Source of the DNA: Whalleya microplaca
Taxonomy: Eukaryota; Ascomycota; Sordariomycetes; Xylariales; Xylariaceae
DNA length: 64,000 bases
Assembly (NCBI GenBank): GCA_022497155.1
Contig: MU385710.1
Coordinates: forward strand, 372,001 to 436,000
Direction: 5' to 3'
In this document: in pieces, positions 62,399 through 64,000 of the stretch
How the letters are laid out: each line of letters begins with the position of its first letter
Position numbering within the stretch: the stretch's first letter is position 1
The notes under the pieces: model-generated
The model's input: only the letters and a program-made list of their open reading frames with translations
Told to the model about the DNA's origin: nothing
The model's database searches: none
Translations under genes and position numbers: made by a program

Positions 62399-64000
62399 AA
62401 TCGACTGTTAACAACTATAAGACAATTTTCGAGGGAACATTGAACCAGTCTCCTCGAATCATGTCGAAGCCAAATTGAGTGAGATCGTCCATTATGGTTT
62501 CCCATGCAAGGTCTGGCTGTCTGCCAATCTGTTGCCAACAGCAAAGTGCGAAAGATTCGGCTTGAATTTTATACAACTGTTTATTATTTAATTATGAATG
62601 TATCATCGTGTTCCAAAAGGAGGCCAGGGACTATCAAGTGAGAGTTACAAAAAGGGGGGGAACGAGGGAGGGGCAGGGAGGGGGTGGCTGGTAGCTTTTG
62701 CTTATCTAATGCTTGCATGGATGGGGTTGGTTGGGAGGCGGATAACTGCATATATGCGAATATCAGATATTAATGCATGGGCATCTCATACCACCACGTG
62801 ACGCATTTCATATAATACAAGATTATTGTGAGGCTGATGAATGTGTGTATGATTGATGATCCTCTAAGCTACTATGTGTATGTGAAGCTATAGCTATAAT
62901 AGGAGAGGTGGCTGCGCCACCTCCCTAGCCACCTGTGGCTGAGCCACAGAGTGTGACAGAGTGTGGAGTATGTGCGCAGGCCTAACAATTATCACATCGC
63001 CAGAGATGTCTTTATTTCACAGCATTTGAACTTTTTATTATCTATTTTAATAAAATCACTTCCGTCATTAATTAAAAAATCGCCACTTTTAAACACGTGT
63101 TACAACATCATTGGTGATAACCAGTTAATCGCCACAGACGTTCTTACACTTGTAATAGGTGGGTGGCGCAGCTTTTCCAAGATTTTGGCAACCATGAGGG
63201 GCAAAAGGTCTCCAAGAACAGTTTCAACCCATGTGGTGTCAGACAACATTATTGGGCAGAGGTGTTTTGTTGGTTGCCGGCTGCATAAAAGTTGGTGATG
63301 CGCTGATGAACATACCGGCCATATTAATAGCATCCTTTAGGTCAGTAGTATAGGTGGTTCATTTACAATTAGTTGATTTTTGATTCAAAATCGACCCTTC
63401 TGCCTAACTAGCTGTAACATGATTCGCCGGGGAACTTCCCCGGCATTCTTGGTTCCAATTTATTGATGTTTACGCACTACAACATCTATCACCGGCTCAA
63501 TGTACCAGTGAACGGGGTTGATGTACTCTGAAACATTTACAGCCAGGCGGCAGGCCAACAAAGCTGTCCAGCCACCTCATATATCGGACGAAGGCTTAGA
63601 AGGGGTAATTCCCAAGGCCTCCAAAGAATATGCTAGCATTCTAGAAGTCTGAGTAGATGACCTTATCGGCCAACACAAGTCATAGTTTTGGAAATGACTA
63701 GGAGACCATGTTGGATGCCTCCGCTATTTTTGGTTCGCCTACTTTTGAGCGGATATCATGGTTTCGTTCTGGGCCCAGGATTGAGGCCGAGTATACATCG
63801 GTTCGGTTTCAATTGCCTTCTCTATTGCCCGAACTGAAGTATAGTACTATGATAGTCTTGCGAACCCTGAATTATCTGGGTATCTGGTGCCCATTCTGCA
63901 TGACCACGAATGTGCCACCCCCCAATTTTCAAGTATAGATAGGAGCCTTGTTACGTTACCTACTGTATCTGTCTAACTAAAATTGCCACAACCAACCACT
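62399..64000. other. Intergenic to window end, no gene confirmed
   Basis: Includes the paired hairpins at 62905-62949. Short open frames around 62963-63333 and 63708-63938 have no recognisable family. Confidence 0.4.
62905..62949. repeat. Two adjacent perfect hairpins
   Basis: GAGGTGGC-TGC-GCCACCTC at 62905-62923 (8-bp stem, 3-nt loop) and CTGTGGCT-G-AGCCACAG at 62933-62949 (8-bp arms around one base). Both carry the same GTGGCT/AGCCAC core. They may be ends of a small transposon or a transcript structure. Confidence 0.75.

Noticed and set aside
62963..63333. Frames on both strands that might be transposase remnants
   Set aside because: No catalytic motif, inverted repeat or target-site duplication could be identified.

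Overview
The window is nuclear DNA of a filamentous ascomycete (Pezizomycotina). The evidence is short GT-AG introns of roughly 50-180 nt with CTAAC/CTAAT-type branch sites, a SAT-KS-AT-PT-ACP-MT-R non-reducing polyketide synthase, a Zn2Cys6 regulator, a HET-domain protein and fungal forms of EB1, App1 and Drs1. I cannot fix genus or class from sequence alone. All gene models are my own splices from frame continuity, splice sites and protein homology; no transcript data were used.

Layout. (1) 1-5.4 kb: left accessory stretch with two related SRPK-like kinases, one cut by the window edge, and a doubtful small gene between them. (2) 6.3-9.5 kb: a small chromodomain protein and EB1/Bim1, both on the minus strand. 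(3) 11.0-41.3 kb: a biosynthetic gene cluster: the non-reducing PKS (-), a TropB-type FAD hydroxylase (+), a secreted flavin oxidoreductase of the amine-oxidase/CpaO fold (+), a Zn2Cys6 activator (-), a CipB/enoyl-reductase-like dehydrogenase (-), an MCT-type MFS transporter (+), a YCII-domain protein (-) and a TropC/CitB-type 2-oxoglutarate iron dioxygenase (+). Three pairs are divergently transcribed: PKS/FMO, dehydrogenase/MFS and YCII/dioxygenase. (4) 43.1-49.9 kb: conserved genes App1 and Drs1. (5) 50.6-53.3 kb: a sugar/maltose-O-acetyltransferase-type enzyme and a fungal (R)-amine-transaminase-like class IV aminotransferase. (6) 54.7-62.4 kb: right accessory stretch with an ankyrin + ClpB-type AAA+ protein, a frameshifted aminoglycoside-phosphotransferase-like pseudogene and a HET-domain protein.

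How the cluster should work (inference from the tropolone pathway). The PKS has a C-methyltransferase and a terminal reductase, the architecture that gives 3-methylorcinaldehyde. The FAD enzyme, which keeps the equivalents of the TropB catalytic Arg and Tyr, would hydroxylate and dearomatise it. The iron dioxygenase would then oxidise the C-methyl group and trigger ring expansion to a tropolone. No cytochrome P450 (TropD role) and no terpene cyclase is present in the window. The secreted flavoenzyme, the dehydrogenase and the YCII protein are therefore the candidates for unusual later steps. The cluster sits between conserved genes (EB1 on the left, App1 on the right), which gives it clear borders.
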